Source: a virus. From it: a stretch of 63,013 nt of DNA. A program made the position numbers and the translations under genes. The DNA lies in the IMG/VR virus record IMGVR_UViG_3300037961_003042, positions 1 to 63,013 of that record; one strand, 5' to 3'. Below are positions 42,931-51,217 of the stretch, one piece after another (the stretch's first letter is position 1; each line of letters starts with the position of its first letter). Below the pieces are notes generated by a model that worked only from the letters and a program-made list of their open reading frames with translations, was not told where the DNA came from and did no database searches.

Positions 42931-43171
42931 ATATATTGTTGTTAGAGAAATAGTAGAAGAACACAAGACTGATTCAGGACTTCTATTATCATCGCAGGAC
43001 GTTGACACCTATAGGTACAAGAAAGGATTAGTGTTGAAAGTAGGTAACAATGCAGAGGTGATTAAAGAAAACGACTCTATATACTATGACAAAGCAGCAG
43101 GACATAAAATATTACTACAAGATGAACAGCTCACAATTATTCAGGAGCGTGATGTTGTAGTTGTTTTGTAG
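42914..43171 (+). CDS. groS: GroES-type co-chaperonin
   Basis: The 85-residue reading from the ATG at 42914 fits the family; a longer one from TTG at 42890 is unlikely. It begins YPVNKYIVVRE, followed by a mobile-loop region EEHKTDSGLLLSS that ends in the hydrophobic triplet which docks on GroEL (IVL in E. coli, LLL here). It then has GLVLKVGNN, NDSIYYDKAAGHKI and the C-terminal strand VVVVL. It would cap the phage GroEL ring encoded 130 bases upstream. The 3' end overlaps the convergent gene at 43137. Confidence 0.85.
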   Translation: MYPVNKYIVVREIVEEHKTDSGLLLSSQDVDTYRYKKGLVLKVGNNAEVIKENDSIYYDKAAGHKILLQDEQLTIIQERDVVVVL

Positions 43172-43610
43172 CTTCGTTTATTTTTTTTATTGCATTCCTA
43201 TACACCTTGTCGGTGTATGACACATTTTTATTGAACAAAGGGTTTCGCTCAGAAATCTCTTCTCCGTTCAGTTTTTTGTAGATAGTATCTATGATACGTC
43301 TCGTTTTGTAAGTGAGCTCATATAGTGTCGCTTGTTTCCCACTGCGCTTTCTCCATACATGTATCCAACCATCTCTCAGCATTCTGTCAAACCTATTAAC
43401 ATCCCAAGACATTAGTTCTTCATACTCCTTGAAGTCGGTTTTTTTAAATAGCTGTTCGCTATAAAGGAATAATAACATCTCAAGATCTGGAGTTGTTAAT
43501 CCGTATTTTGCTTTTACCCAATATCGAATTACCCTCCAGTATTTTAAATAATCGTTTGTTGGCTCTTTTCTATCGTAGTTGTTTCTGATTGTTGATTTAA
43601 TAGTTGTCAA
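43137..43610 (-). CDS. Winged-helix DNA-binding protein
   Basis: The 157-residue protein has a MarR-like winged-helix layout at residues ~28-115: helix YWVKAKYGLT, TPDLEMLLFLY, a second helix SEQLFKKTDFKEYEE, recognition-type helix VNRFDRMLRDGWI and a wing KRSGKQATLYELT, then a C-terminal helix. Similar proteins occur in other Bacteroidota phages. It is probably a transcription regulator of the phage. It runs against groES and overlaps its 3' end by 35 bases, so the two transcripts can interfere. Confidence 0.65.
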   Translation of the reverse strand: MTTIKSTIRNNYDRKEPTNDYLKYWRVIRYWVKAKYGLTTPDLEMLLFLYSEQLFKKTDFKEYEELMSWDVNRFDRMLRDGWIHVWRKRSGKQATLYELTYKTRRIIDTIYKKLNGEEISERNPLFNKNVSYTDKVYRNAIKKINEATKQLQHHAPE

Positions 43611-43845
43611 GATTTATATTAGATTTAAAATTTTTTAAGAACGCGCATTTTTCATATTCTTCTTTTTCTTCAAAATAACTAATCATATGATCAATATCTT
43701 CTACATCAATATATTTTTCGGTAGGATCGAAAGGTAATATAACTCCATCTAGGAAAAAAGCCACGTCTTCTATTGTATGTTGACCTATTAACAAAGCATA
43801 CCCCACACACATTCCGTCGTCGTATGTTTGTAAAAAATCATCCAT
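43597..43845 (-). CDS. Hypothetical protein with UVR-like motif
   Basis: An 82-residue acidic protein whose second half contains ISYFEEKEEYEKCAFLKN, which resembles the UVR helix-turn-helix of UvrB/UvrC (E.YE.AA.L+). The family tie is weak. It is co-transcribed with the winged-helix gene (14-base overlap) from the divergent promoter at 43857-43872. Confidence 0.5.
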   Translation of the reverse strand: MDDFLQTYDDGMCVGYALLIGQHTIEDVAFFLDGVILPFDPTEKYIDVEDIDHMISYFEEKEEYEKCAFLKNFKSNINLDNY

Positions 43846-43856
43846 AAAATAATTGT

Positions 43857-43872
43857 TATCTTTGTAAAGATA
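43857..43872. promoter_or_regulatory. Divergent palindromic promoter
   Basis: TATCTTTG (43857-43864, plus) and TATCTTTA (43865-43872, minus) form an almost perfect palindrome that gives a -7 element in each direction. One would serve the genes at 43137-43845 and the other the gene at 43896. A single protein bound here could switch both. Confidence 0.55.
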
Positions 43873-43895
43873 TTAATAATTTTAAAATCTTAAAA

Positions 43896-44117
43896 ATGAA
43901 ACAAGGTTACAACGATAGACTTGACGAGTCACTAGGAGGAAGACACAAAGGGCCACACTCTCAATCAATGAAAGATCGTAGAGACGAGAGTAAAGCAATG
44001 TCTAAAAAAATGTACGGACACGCGTATGGAGCAGACAAAGGAATGTCTTACAGACATCACCACCCGGCTCACGTACACAATGTAAAAGGACATTTATCTT
44101 CTTTAATTAAAAAGTAA
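43896..44117 (+). CDS. Small basic His-rich phage protein
   Basis: A 73-residue hydrophilic, Gly/Arg/Lys/His-rich protein with GGRHKGPHSQ and HHHPAHVHN runs. Similar short proteins occur in marine phages close to structural genes. It is probably virion-associated or metal-binding, as judged only from composition. It is translationally coupled to the next gene (TAATG). Confidence 0.55.
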   Translation: MKQGYNDRLDESLGGRHKGPHSQSMKDRRDESKAMSKKMYGHAYGADKGMSYRHHHPAHVHNVKGHLSSLIKK

Positions 44118-44275
44118 TGGCTGGAGGATTTATTCAAAAGGCTTTTGCTAGAGCAAAGAAAAAAGGAACATTAGGAAAATGTTCGGGAAAAAAATTAGGT
44201 AGCAAGTCATGCCCGAAAGGCTCAAAGGCATATAATTTTGCTATGACATTAAAGAAACTTAGAAAAAGAAAATAG
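44117..44275 (+). CDS. Small Lys-rich protein
   Basis: A 52-residue, very basic protein with two cysteines (KCSG, SCPKGSKAY) and a C-terminal KKLRKRK. This composition and the CPKGSKAYNFA segment are shared with the gene at 51810-51968, so they may be distant paralogues. It probably binds DNA or the capsid interior. Confidence 0.6.
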   Translation: MAGGFIQKAFARAKKKGTLGKCSGKKLGSKSCPKGSKAYNFAMTLKKLRKRK

Positions 44276-44277
44276 TT

Positions 44278-44415
44278 ATGGGTAAATTATTTGTAAAATT
44301 AGGAATGTGGATTCAGCTAATGTGGTGTAAACTACTATGTAGTTGGAACGCCCTAATGGTAAAATTAACAGTAAATGTTGATAGTTGCCCTAACGAAATG
44401 TGTAAGTGTAAATAA
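44278..44415 (+). CDS. Small hydrophobic Cys-rich peptide
   Basis: A 45-residue product. The first 30 residues are hydrophobic and Trp/Cys-rich (LGMWIQLMWCKLLCSW), possibly a short membrane segment, followed by a Cys-containing tail (CPNEMCKC). It is coupled to the next gene by TAATG. Function unknown. Confidence 0.5.
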   Translation: MGKLFVKLGMWIQLMWCKLLCSWNALMVKLTVNVDSCPNEMCKCK

Positions 44416-44567
44416 TGAGATCAAGAGGATTAGGTGATACTGTTTACAAGGCAGCTAAATTAATTGGTGCCGACAAGGTTGCGAAAGCTTATGAAAAAGT
44501 TACAGGCAAACCTTGTGGTTGTGAAGAAAGACGCGACACTCTGAACAGAATACATCCTTATAAATAA
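44415..44567 (+). CDS. Small Cys-motif phage protein
   Basis: A 50-residue product ending in KPCGCEERRDTLNRIHPYK, a C-terminal motif common in short proteins of Bacteroidota and marine phages. The N-terminal part is a basic helix (KAAKLIGADKVAKAYEK). The CGC pair may bind a metal. No known function. Confidence 0.6.
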   Translation: MRSRGLGDTVYKAAKLIGADKVAKAYEKVTGKPCGCEERRDTLNRIHPYK

Positions 44568-44583
44568 TATAAATAAATAAAAA

Positions 44584-44847
44584 ATGGCGTATCAAAAACT
44601 ACAAGCATATAGAGCGGCAGCGGTCACACCAAGTGACACGATAGATATTCCTTCAGTTTCAACTGCTACAGGAAAAAACTTTGGCTGTGTATTATATGTT
44701 GGAACAGCAGGTGATATTAGAGTATTAACCGTAGGTGGAGACACCGTGACATTCGTGGGGATTAACACCGGAGCATTTATTCCGGTTCAAGTTAAAAGAG
44801 TGTATAGTACCGGAACTTCTGCTTCTAACATATTAGCACTCTGGTAA
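44584..44847 (+). CDS. Small beta-sandwich virion protein
   Basis: An 87-residue protein with the pattern QKLQAYRA..VTPSDTIDIPS, VLYVGTAGDIRVLTVGGDTVTF, and PVQVKRVYSTGTSASNILALW. I know this as a very common small beta-sandwich in phage virions, found before fibre genes; it is probably a decoration or fibre-base protein. It is followed within 2 bases by another small gene and then the 971-residue fibre. Confidence 0.65.
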   Translation: MAYQKLQAYRAAAVTPSDTIDIPSVSTATGKNFGCVLYVGTAGDIRVLTVGGDTVTFVGINTGAFIPVQVKRVYSTGTSASNILALW

Positions 44848-44848
44848 G

Positions 44849-44992
44849 ATGCCTATACAAATTTGCATAGGTAACTATATTGGAAGAAATATCCCGGCAG
44901 GCTTTCCTCCCCCAGGAAGTGACGAGATTGTATCAGAGGTTATGGTTCAAATGGTTGATGAAGCGGCTAGTAACGATTTAATAACAGAATAA
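44849..44992 (+). CDS. Small hypothetical protein in the fibre operon
   Basis: A 47-residue protein with a GFPPPGSDE turn and an acidic C-terminal helix. It fits exactly between its neighbours, 1 base from each, which supports expression. Probably a small structural linker; unknown. Confidence 0.5.
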   Translation: MPIQICIGNYIGRNIPAGFPPPGSDEIVSEVMVQMVDEAASNDLITE

Positions 44993-44993
44993 G

Positions 44994-47909
44994 ATGGCAA
45001 TAAAATTTTCACAATTTGTAGTAAAAACAATTCAAAGCGATGTAGATTATATCGTTGGATATAAAGGGGCTGATAATGTTCAAATTACCCCATCAGATTT
45101 TATCTCCGCATCTCTCGGTGCATACCTACCTCTAGCCGGTGGTACTATGACTGGTAATGTTATTTTTAATGATGGTGTAAAAGCTTTATTTGGTACAGGT
45201 TCAGATATGGAAGTATTCCATAATGGTAGCCAAGCGTATATAGAAAATTATACTGGTGAAATGAACTTTACACAGCATCTTAATGATGGAGACATGAGAT
45301 TTAAGGCTGATGATGGTTCTGGTGGAACAGCTACGTATTTCTTTTTAGACGGTAGTGATGAAAAAGTTAATTTTAATAAAAACACAGAACACCAAGATGG
45401 TGTAAAAGCGCAGTTTGGTGATAGTGGAGATGGAAATATTTATCATAATGGTAGTGATTTTAGAATAGAAAATGATACAGGAGATATATTAATACAAAAC
45501 TTTGTTGATGACAGAGATATTAAGTTTTTGTGTGATGATGGAGGTGGTGGAACAGCTACATATATTACTATTGATGGTAGTGGTACAAGAACTTTATTTT
45601 CTCAAAATATAAGATTAGCAGATGATGTACAATTAAATATTGGTAGTTCTGATGATTTAAGATTAGTACATAGCCCTGATAATAGTTTTATACAAAACTT
45701 TACAGGAGATTTACAAATACAAAACAATGCTGATGATAAAGATATTTTATTTAGATGTGATGATGGTTCAGGAGGATTAACAACATATTTTTATTTAGAT
45801 GGTTCACAAACAAATGTAAACTTTCAAAAAGACGCTATATTTGCTGATAATGTAAAAGCAATGTTTGGTGGCTCTGGTGATTTACAAATATATCACGATG
45901 GTAGCGATTCCTATGTTCAAGATACCGGAACAGGAGATTTAAAACTGCAAGGAACTAATTTAAGGTTAAAAAATGGAAATGGGACTAGCACTTTTTTAGA
46001 AGCTCTTTCAGGTTCTGCTGTTTCTATATATCATAATGGAAGTAAAAAGTTTCAAACTACAAGCACAGGAATAGATGTAACAGGGACAACAGATACAGAC
46101 AATTTAACAATAGCAGGAGCGCAAGGATCAAGTGGTGATGTATTAACCTCTACCGGTAGCGGAGTTGCTTGGCAAGCCGGCGGCGGCGGAGGTGCTACTG
46201 ATTTAAATGGTCTTTCAGACTGTTTAGTTGATACTAGTGCTACTTCAGTATATCTTGCAAATATTCCAGCTAGCTTAAGTGGTAGCCCAAATGCTAATTT
46301 AGTTATCGGTTTGAATGCTGGTAACGCTATAACCACTGGTGGTAATAATACGCTTGTTGGTATTGCCTCCGGTCTTACAGGTTCAGTTATAGAGAAATGT
46401 ACATACATAGGAAAAAGCGCAGGCTCTGGATCTACAATATGTGCGGACAATGTTATTATTGGTTATCAATCAGGACTTTATAATAATAATAACAACTTTA
46501 ATGTTTATATAGGTAGTGATTCAGGTTATTTAAGAGGTGATAGGAATGTTGGTATAGGCTATAAATCATTTAACACTTTTGTCGCTGATATAAATGATAG
46601 TGTGGCAATTGGTTACCAAGCCGGGTTAACCGCAACTAGTGCCGCTGATGATATTGTAGTTATAGGTAAAGAAGCGGGTAAAACTGTTCAATCAATAGGA
46701 ACTGTTGCAATCGGTTATGAGGCTGGTTATTCACATACTACCGCTACAGGTTCTACTTATTTAGGTTATCAAGCTGGATATGGAGTAACTACTGCGTGGC
46801 GGAATACACTTATTGGGTATCAAGCTGGTGCAGATGCTAGTATGGTTGCTGGTGGTGTTACCGCTATAGGCTATCAAGCAGGTTACGAATTTGAAATCGG
46901 TGATGGTGCGGTACTTGTAGGGAGACTTGCAGGTGGTAGCAATGGCTCAGCAAAACAAGAAACAGTATTTGTTGGAGATGAAGCAGGTAGATATATTTCA
47001 TCAGCTTATAATACAGCAGTCGGCGCAAGAGCTTTACAAGGCGGAACTTCAGGTGGTTCTTCAGCATCTTATAATACTGCTATTGGTCGAATATCAATGT
47101 ATCAAATTACAACAGGAGATTTTAATGTTGCGGTTGGTGCAAATTCAGGTGCAGCTACCACTACAGCTGACAACAATACACTTATAGGTTATGAGGCGGG
47201 AGAATCAATTACCGAAAGTCCAGATAATACATTTATTGGTTATCAATCTGGTATAGTCTTTAATAATACGAGTGGTGATGGTAGAAATGTAGGTGTAGGT
47301 AGTACATCTGCTGGAGCTTTAACTACCGGTATTTATAATACATTTGTAGGTTATGGCGCAGGAAATGGAGGCGGTGGTACAAGTGCCACAGTTACAACGG
47401 GTAATTTTAATACTATGGTTGGCTATCAAGCCAAAGGAAGTGCTACTAGCGCATCAAATCAAAACAGCTTTGGATATAATGCTGCTTGTAGCGGGGATAA
47501 TCAAATAACACTAGGTAACACGTCTATTGGAACTATAAGAGCGCAAGTTACTTCTATTACCGCTATATCTGATGAAAGAGATAAAACAGATATTGAAACA
47601 TTACCTTACGGATTAGATTTTGTAAATTCTTTACAGCCGAGAAAATTTGTGTGGGACAACAGAGCAGAAACTGATGGAGATGGTAATGAATTTTTTAGTG
47701 CTAATAAAGGTAAAAAAGACATCGGGTTTATTGCTCAAGAATTACAATCAGTAGATGATGAATACTTAAATTTAGTTTATGATGCAGATCCAAATAAATT
47801 AGAAGCTACATATGGTAGGCTAATACCCGTACTTGTTAAAGCAATACAAGATTTATCCGCAGAAGTAAAAGAATTAAAAGTAGAAGTTGATGCGTTAAAA
47901 GCATCTTAA
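44994..47909 (+). CDS. Tail fibre/spike with repeat modules and S74 chaperone domain
   Basis: A 971-residue adhesin. It opens with a fibre-type N-terminus (FSQFVVKTIQSDVDYIVGY). Residues ~55-350 carry four or five repeats of a ~65-residue DGVKALFG...IYHNGS module. Residues ~420-850 are a long array of AIGYQAGY-type repeats, which form a beta-helix in similar fibres. The C-terminus is a peptidase S74 intramolecular chaperone beginning around ISDERDKTD (S859-D860, the expected self-cleavage pair). The trimer would bind the host surface. The neighbour at 54467 has the same repeat type and chaperone, so two related adhesins exist. Confidence 0.85.
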   Translation: MAIKFSQFVVKTIQSDVDYIVGYKGADNVQITPSDFISASLGAYLPLAGGTMTGNVIFNDGVKALFGTGSDMEVFHNGSQAYIENYTGEMNFTQHLNDGDMRFKADDGSGGTATYFFLDGSDEKVNFNKNTEHQDGVKAQFGDSGDGNIYHNGSDFRIENDTGDILIQNFVDDRDIKFLCDDGGGGTATYITIDGSGTRTLFSQNIRLADDVQLNIGSSDDLRLVHSPDNSFIQNFTGDLQIQNNADDKDILFRCDDGSGGLTTYFYLDGSQTNVNFQKDAIFADNVKAMFGGSGDLQIYHDGSDSYVQDTGTGDLKLQGTNLRLKNGNGTSTFLEALSGSAVSIYHNGSKKFQTTSTGIDVTGTTDTDNLTIAGAQGSSGDVLTSTGSGVAWQAGGGGGATDLNGLSDCLVDTSATSVYLANIPASLSGSPNANLVIGLNAGNAITTGGNNTLVGIASGLTGSVIEKCTYIGKSAGSGSTICADNVIIGYQSGLYNNNNNFNVYIGSDSGYLRGDRNVGIGYKSFNTFVADINDSVAIGYQAGLTATSAADDIVVIGKEAGKTVQSIGTVAIGYEAGYSHTTATGSTYLGYQAGYGVTTAWRNTLIGYQAGADASMVAGGVTAIGYQAGYEFEIGDGAVLVGRLAGGSNGSAKQETVFVGDEAGRYISSAYNTAVGARALQGGTSGGSSASYNTAIGRISMYQITTGDFNVAVGANSGAATTTADNNTLIGYEAGESITESPDNTFIGYQSGIVFNNTSGDGRNVGVGSTSAGALTTGIYNTFVGYGAGNGGGGTSATVTTGNFNTMVGYQAKGSATSASNQNSFGYNAACSGDNQITLGNTSIGTIRAQVTSITAISDERDKTDIETLPYGLDFVNSLQPRKFVWDNRAETDGDGNEFFSANKGKKDIGFIAQELQSVDDEYLNLVYDADPNKLEATYGRLIPVLVKAIQDLSAEVKELKVEVDALKAS

Positions 47910-47927
47910 TAATTTAAAAATAAAAAA

Positions 47928-48173
47928 ATGTATAAAAACACAATAACATCAGATAACACTCCTAATTCACACAAAGCAGTAATTGCAGGGCAGATTGATC
48001 AGCAGTTAGCACAAGCAGCAGCAGGTGAAAATTTAGATGGTATAAAACAGCATTTTAAATGGGTTTTATCTAACGACTTCTACAAGAATGAGTTAAGCGC
48101 AGATAAAATTAGTTCTATGGAATCTTATTTGCCTGCTAATTATGCAGACGATTACGAAGATTTGCCAAGTTAA
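47928..48173 (+). CDS. Hypothetical protein after the fibre gene
   Basis: An 81-residue acidic protein with a Gln/Ala-rich helix in the middle. Small proteins right after a fibre gene are sometimes assembly helpers, but nothing in this sequence shows it. The next promoter element follows 8 bases after its stop. Confidence 0.5.
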   Translation: MYKNTITSDNTPNSHKAVIAGQIDQQLAQAAAGENLDGIKQHFKWVLSNDFYKNELSADKISSMESYLPANYADDYEDLPS

Positions 48174-48180
48174 AATTACT

Positions 48181-48188
48181 TATATTTG
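48181..48188 (+). promoter_or_regulatory. -7 element of the envelope/lysis cassette
   Basis: TATATTTG matches the TAnnTTTG consensus directly before the small gene at 48194 and the cassette from 48267. A TTTG 16 bases upstream has short spacing. Confidence 0.45.
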
Positions 48189-48193
48189 CATTT

Positions 48194-48265
48194 ATGAAAT
48201 ACATAACAACAACTACTTGGCATCCCGACTTAATCGTCGAATATAAATATGTAGATACTAAGTAA
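48194..48265 (+). CDS. Micro-protein at the start of the lysis cassette
   Basis: A 23-residue frame that ends 1 base before the next start. It begins only 6 bases after the -7 element, so it would be leaderless or nearly so. It could be a leader peptide; it may not encode a functional product. Confidence 0.3.
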   Translation: MKYITTTTWHPDLIVEYKYVDTK

Positions 48266-48266
48266 A

Positions 48267-48584
48267 ATGGCTCAAAAAATTAGCGAAGACACAAACGTAA
48301 CATTAGACCTAAAAACAATAGGAATAATTATGGGGGGTGTCATAGCTATAGCCACTACTTATTTTACTATCTCTAGCGGTGTAGCTGCTAACACAGAAGA
48401 TATAAATGCCTTAAAAAACAACAGCGTTAACCCTGTAGAATTTCAGTATAAAGATGAGCTGGTGCGCTCGAGCATTCTTCGTATAGAAGAAAAAACTGAC
48501 GTATTGAATGAGGATGTGCAAGAGGTAAAAGATCAGCTTCAGAAAATAGACGAAAGGCTCTACCAAATTAGTAAACAAAGATGA
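48267..48584 (+). CDS. Membrane-anchored coiled-coil protein
   Basis: A 105-residue protein with one transmembrane helix (about residues 16-36, IIMGGVIAIATTYFTI) and a following coiled coil (residues ~60-100). This layout fits an inner-membrane spanin-like or holin-accessory protein. It opens the envelope cassette and overlaps the next gene by 4 bases (ATGA). The function is inferred from neighbours. Confidence 0.55.
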   Translation: MAQKISEDTNVTLDLKTIGIIMGGVIAIATTYFTISSGVAANTEDINALKNNSVNPVEFQYKDELVRSSILRIEEKTDVLNEDVQEVKDQLQKIDERLYQISKQR

Positions 48585-48904
48585 GATGTGCGATAATTGC
48601 CTTTTTCCTGACATGTGCAAGTTTTGCTCAAACTGATATAGAGGTTATACAGTTTAGCGCTTCTTTTGTAAAAGATAAAGAAATATCTATGAAGGGTTTT
48701 AAATACGAAACTAAAACTTTGTATATGTCTCAAAACCCTGATATGTTTACCGATCATGATGTCAAATACATTCCCACTTTAATTTTATTATATAACGGCG
48801 AGGAATATTTTAGGATAGAATCAGGAATTTCTTTGACTTTGCCTGAAGACTCCAAAGCTCAATTAGAAGAAAAAATAGATGAAATTATAGCTAGTAAATT
48901 TTAA
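48581..48904 (+). CDS. Secreted thioredoxin-fold protein lacking the CxxC
   Basis: A 107-residue protein with a short signal peptide (residues 1-16, FFLTCASFAQ). The rest follows the thioredoxin fold: IEVIQFSASFVKD at the position of the WCGPC helix, a second strand TKTLYMSQNPD, KYIPTLILLYNGEE with the cis-Pro, and a C-terminal helix. The catalytic cysteines are absent, so it is not a disulfide oxidoreductase and more likely a periplasmic binding or scaffolding protein. Similar proteins occur in Flavobacteria phages next to lysis genes. Confidence 0.65.
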   Translation: MRCAIIAFFLTCASFAQTDIEVIQFSASFVKDKEISMKGFKYETKTLYMSQNPDMFTDHDVKYIPTLILLYNGEEYFRIESGISLTLPEDSKAQLEEKIDEIIASKF

Positions 48905-48914
48905 ACACTTAAGA

Positions 48915-50099
48915 ATGAAAAAATTAATCACATTTTTATTGGTACTATGCGCTACATTAAACGTAAGCGCTCAAGAAAAAGACAACTTATTCAAAAAAAT
49001 ATACAAAGAACTATTTAAGTATAGCACTGTATATATTGCGGGTGACATTGACAATCCAAAGGAAAACCCAAAAGATTATTTTGTAAGAACAAATCCTAAT
49101 GGTAATTTGTATTCTGCGCCTGTTGTAGTTGACGGAACAGAATACTATGACTTTGATTACAGGTATGGCTTTGGAATACGCAAACTTGCAAGATTCGATT
49201 ATGAAATAAAAGGCAAGCATTACTATGATGGAACCGAAAACAACATTGGCCTGTCCGCTACAAACTCACCGGTTAATGGATTGGAGTATACGTTTCATTT
49301 TGAAAAAGAAAGATCAAGAGATGAGGTGTTTACTAACCACAGATATTTTCTAAAACACAGTGGGCAGTATCACGTTGTAAAGCTCGAAAGCCGCGAACAA
49401 GGAAGGGTGGATTTTAACTATAAATCTGCAGAGGTTAGAGCAAAACTACCAATTGGTAAAAAATTTAGTGTATCAGCCGGCGCAATCTTTCGTACGCATG
49501 AGCGCCCATACGGATATAATCCTGTTGAAATATGGCTAAACGAAACTAATTCTGATGGTCAGATTATTAACCCTTGGTACACATTAGGCTTTCAATATGG
49601 ATATGATGATATTTATTACACTCAAGAAGATCAGTTTGGAAATGAAATATCTGATTGGTACTGGATAAATCCTGAAGGAGAAGTTGTTGCCCATACGGAT
49701 TTAGAATTTAGAGACACGGTTTTTGCTGACCTCATGAACAGATATAATCATGAAATTTGGGATGATTTAGATGCATTTGGTGTGGTAAGCCCAATTGTCG
49801 GTTTTGACTTCTATCATTACAAGCGTAACTTTTGGCTTCATGCTTTTGGATCTTATCTGCTTCCCTATCACAAATATGTAAGAGGCGATGAAGATTTTAG
49901 TTATTTAAATAGAAATAATTGGGGTTTAGGGGGATTAAGACAAAACGCTGAATTAGAACAATGGGAAGATTGGCAAGCCGGAATTTCATTTGGATGGAAA
50001 ATATCAAAAAGCATTGGGGTGTTTGTTGAAGGCGAGTACACAAGGTTTTGGGATTCTGAAATATATCAATCATCAATCGGTCTTAACTTTAGATTGTAA
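48915..50099 (+). CDS. Phage-encoded outer-membrane beta-barrel-like protein
   Basis: A 394-residue protein with a clear signal peptide (MKKLITFLLVLCATLNVSAQ). The rest is full of alternating aromatic and polar residues (Trp and Tyr girdles) with many short strands, ending in a C-terminal beta signal-like SSIGLNFRL. The overall picture is an outer-membrane barrel of ~14-16 strands. It sits between a secreted thioredoxin-fold protein and the holin/endolysin genes. It might alter the outer membrane for lysis or block superinfection by masking a receptor. I know of similar frames in marine phages, but not of a tested function. Confidence 0.65.
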   Translation: MKKLITFLLVLCATLNVSAQEKDNLFKKIYKELFKYSTVYIAGDIDNPKENPKDYFVRTNPNGNLYSAPVVVDGTEYYDFDYRYGFGIRKLARFDYEIKGKHYYDGTENNIGLSATNSPVNGLEYTFHFEKERSRDEVFTNHRYFLKHSGQYHVVKLESREQGRVDFNYKSAEVRAKLPIGKKFSVSAGAIFRTHERPYGYNPVEIWLNETNSDGQIINPWYTLGFQYGYDDIYYTQEDQFGNEISDWYWINPEGEVVAHTDLEFRDTVFADLMNRYNHEIWDDLDAFGVVSPIVGFDFYHYKRNFWLHAFGSYLLPYHKYVRGDEDFSYLNRNNWGLGGLRQNAELEQWEDWQAGISFGWKISKSIGVFVEGEYTRFWDSEIYQSSIGLNFRL

Positions 50100-50329
50100 T
50101 GCACAATATTCCTAATGATAAGCTGTTGCACTTCTTTTGGGGTGGCGTCACAGCATTCCCTTTAATATATTTATTCTCAATTTACGGATTTATTTTTTCC
50201 GTAACTTTGTATGGATTAAAGGAAATTATTTACGATTGGTGGATGGGTAAAGGAAATCCGGAGTTTATGGATTTTATTTACTCTAGTATACCAGCTGTAT
50301 TTTATATAATATTAAAATTAAATTTATGA
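50099..50329 (+). CDS. Small membrane protein (holin candidate)
   Basis: A 76-residue hydrophobic protein with two or three membrane segments (about residues 12-28, 30-45 and 60-74). It begins MHNIPNDKLLHFFWGG, a start found in bacterial YfiM-like membrane proteins. It overlaps the M15 endolysin gene by 4 bases, the classical position of a holin. The 3-TM protein at 51218 is the other holin candidate. Confidence 0.5.
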   Translation: MHNIPNDKLLHFFWGGVTAFPLIYLFSIYGFIFSVTLYGLKEIIYDWWMGKGNPEFMDFIYSSIPAVFYIILKLNL

Positions 50330-50787
50330 ATAGAATCAGTGATCACATAACATACGCAGAAGCTATACACTCAAATACTGCTAAAAGAAAAAAAATTGAC
50401 AACACGCCAAATCCTACTCAAATAGCCGCAATGGCAACAGTAGCGGAAATGGTGTTTGAGCCTTTAAGATCTTGGGCTGGTGGGCCTATAAAAGTAAATT
50501 CTTTTTTTAGGTCGCCATCTTTGAATGAGGCTATTGGCGGGGTAAGTTCCAGCCAGCATTGTAAAGGTCAAGCAATGGATTTGGATGATGTATATGGATA
50601 TAAGTCTAACGCAGAGATGTTTATGTATATACGTGAAAACTTAGATTTTGACCAATTAATATGGGAGTTTGGAACGGATATGAATCCCAATTGGATTCAC
50701 GTGTCATACGTTTCCAAAGATGAAAACAGAAACAGATGCTTAAAGGCATATAAAGAGGATGGTAAAACAAAGTATAAAGTAATATAA
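50326..50787 (+). CDS. M15 peptidase endolysin
   Basis: A 153-residue peptidase M15A-type protein. Zinc ligands are visible: H78 and D85 in SSQHCKGQAMDLDD, and H125 in WIHVSY, with the catalytic E114 in WEFG. Family members cleave peptide cross-links of peptidoglycan (D-Ala-D-Ala or L-Ala-D-Glu). There is no signal peptide, so access to the wall needs a holin, consistent with the two membrane proteins on either side. It is the lysis enzyme of the phage. Confidence 0.9.
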   Translation: MNRISDHITYAEAIHSNTAKRKKIDNTPNPTQIAAMATVAEMVFEPLRSWAGGPIKVNSFFRSPSLNEAIGGVSSSQHCKGQAMDLDDVYGYKSNAEMFMYIRENLDFDQLIWEFGTDMNPNWIHVSYVSKDENRNRCLKAYKEDGKTKYKVI

Positions 50788-51216
50788 ATGAAAGTAATTA
50801 AGGGGATAATATGTGTCTTGTTTTTTTGGTTATTGGCTGGTTGTAAATCGTACACTCCCGCCCCTAAAAACACTATTAAAGTTTTAGCAGTTACTCATGA
50901 AGGTGATACCATTCAGCTTGATGTTAACTCACTAAGGCCTAGAGTATATCAAAATATTTACCACACTTATCCTTACTATCATAGTTACTGGAGACCATCT
51001 CCTTATTATGGAACATGGGGTTGGGGTAATTATTATTATACAAGGCCAAGGCCAGCGGTAACTGTACCTAATATACCAAATGTAACATTACCAAACACTA
51101 AACCTACAGGCACATATAATAAACCAGCTGATGTAGGAACAGGATCCTCATTGAGTCCTAGCTTGGCTAGACCATCAAGTAACAACAGTAGTAATAGTAA
51201 TAAAAAAATAAATTAA
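50788..51216 (+). CDS. Envelope lipoprotein (outer spanin candidate)
   Basis: The 142-residue product has a lipoprotein signal peptide with lipobox LLAGC (C18) and no surface-export signal after the cysteine. The mature part has a Tyr/Trp/Pro-rich central segment and a Ser/Asn-rich tail. Immediately following the endolysin, it resembles outer-membrane spanin subunits by position and type. The 105-residue TM/coiled-coil protein at 48267 could be its partner. Confidence 0.6.
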   Translation: MKVIKGIICVLFFWLLAGCKSYTPAPKNTIKVLAVTHEGDTIQLDVNSLRPRVYQNIYHTYPYYHSYWRPSPYYGTWGWGNYYYTRPRPAVTVPNIPNVTLPNTKPTGTYNKPADVGTGSSLSPSLARPSSNNSSNSNKKIN

Positions 51217-51217
51217 T

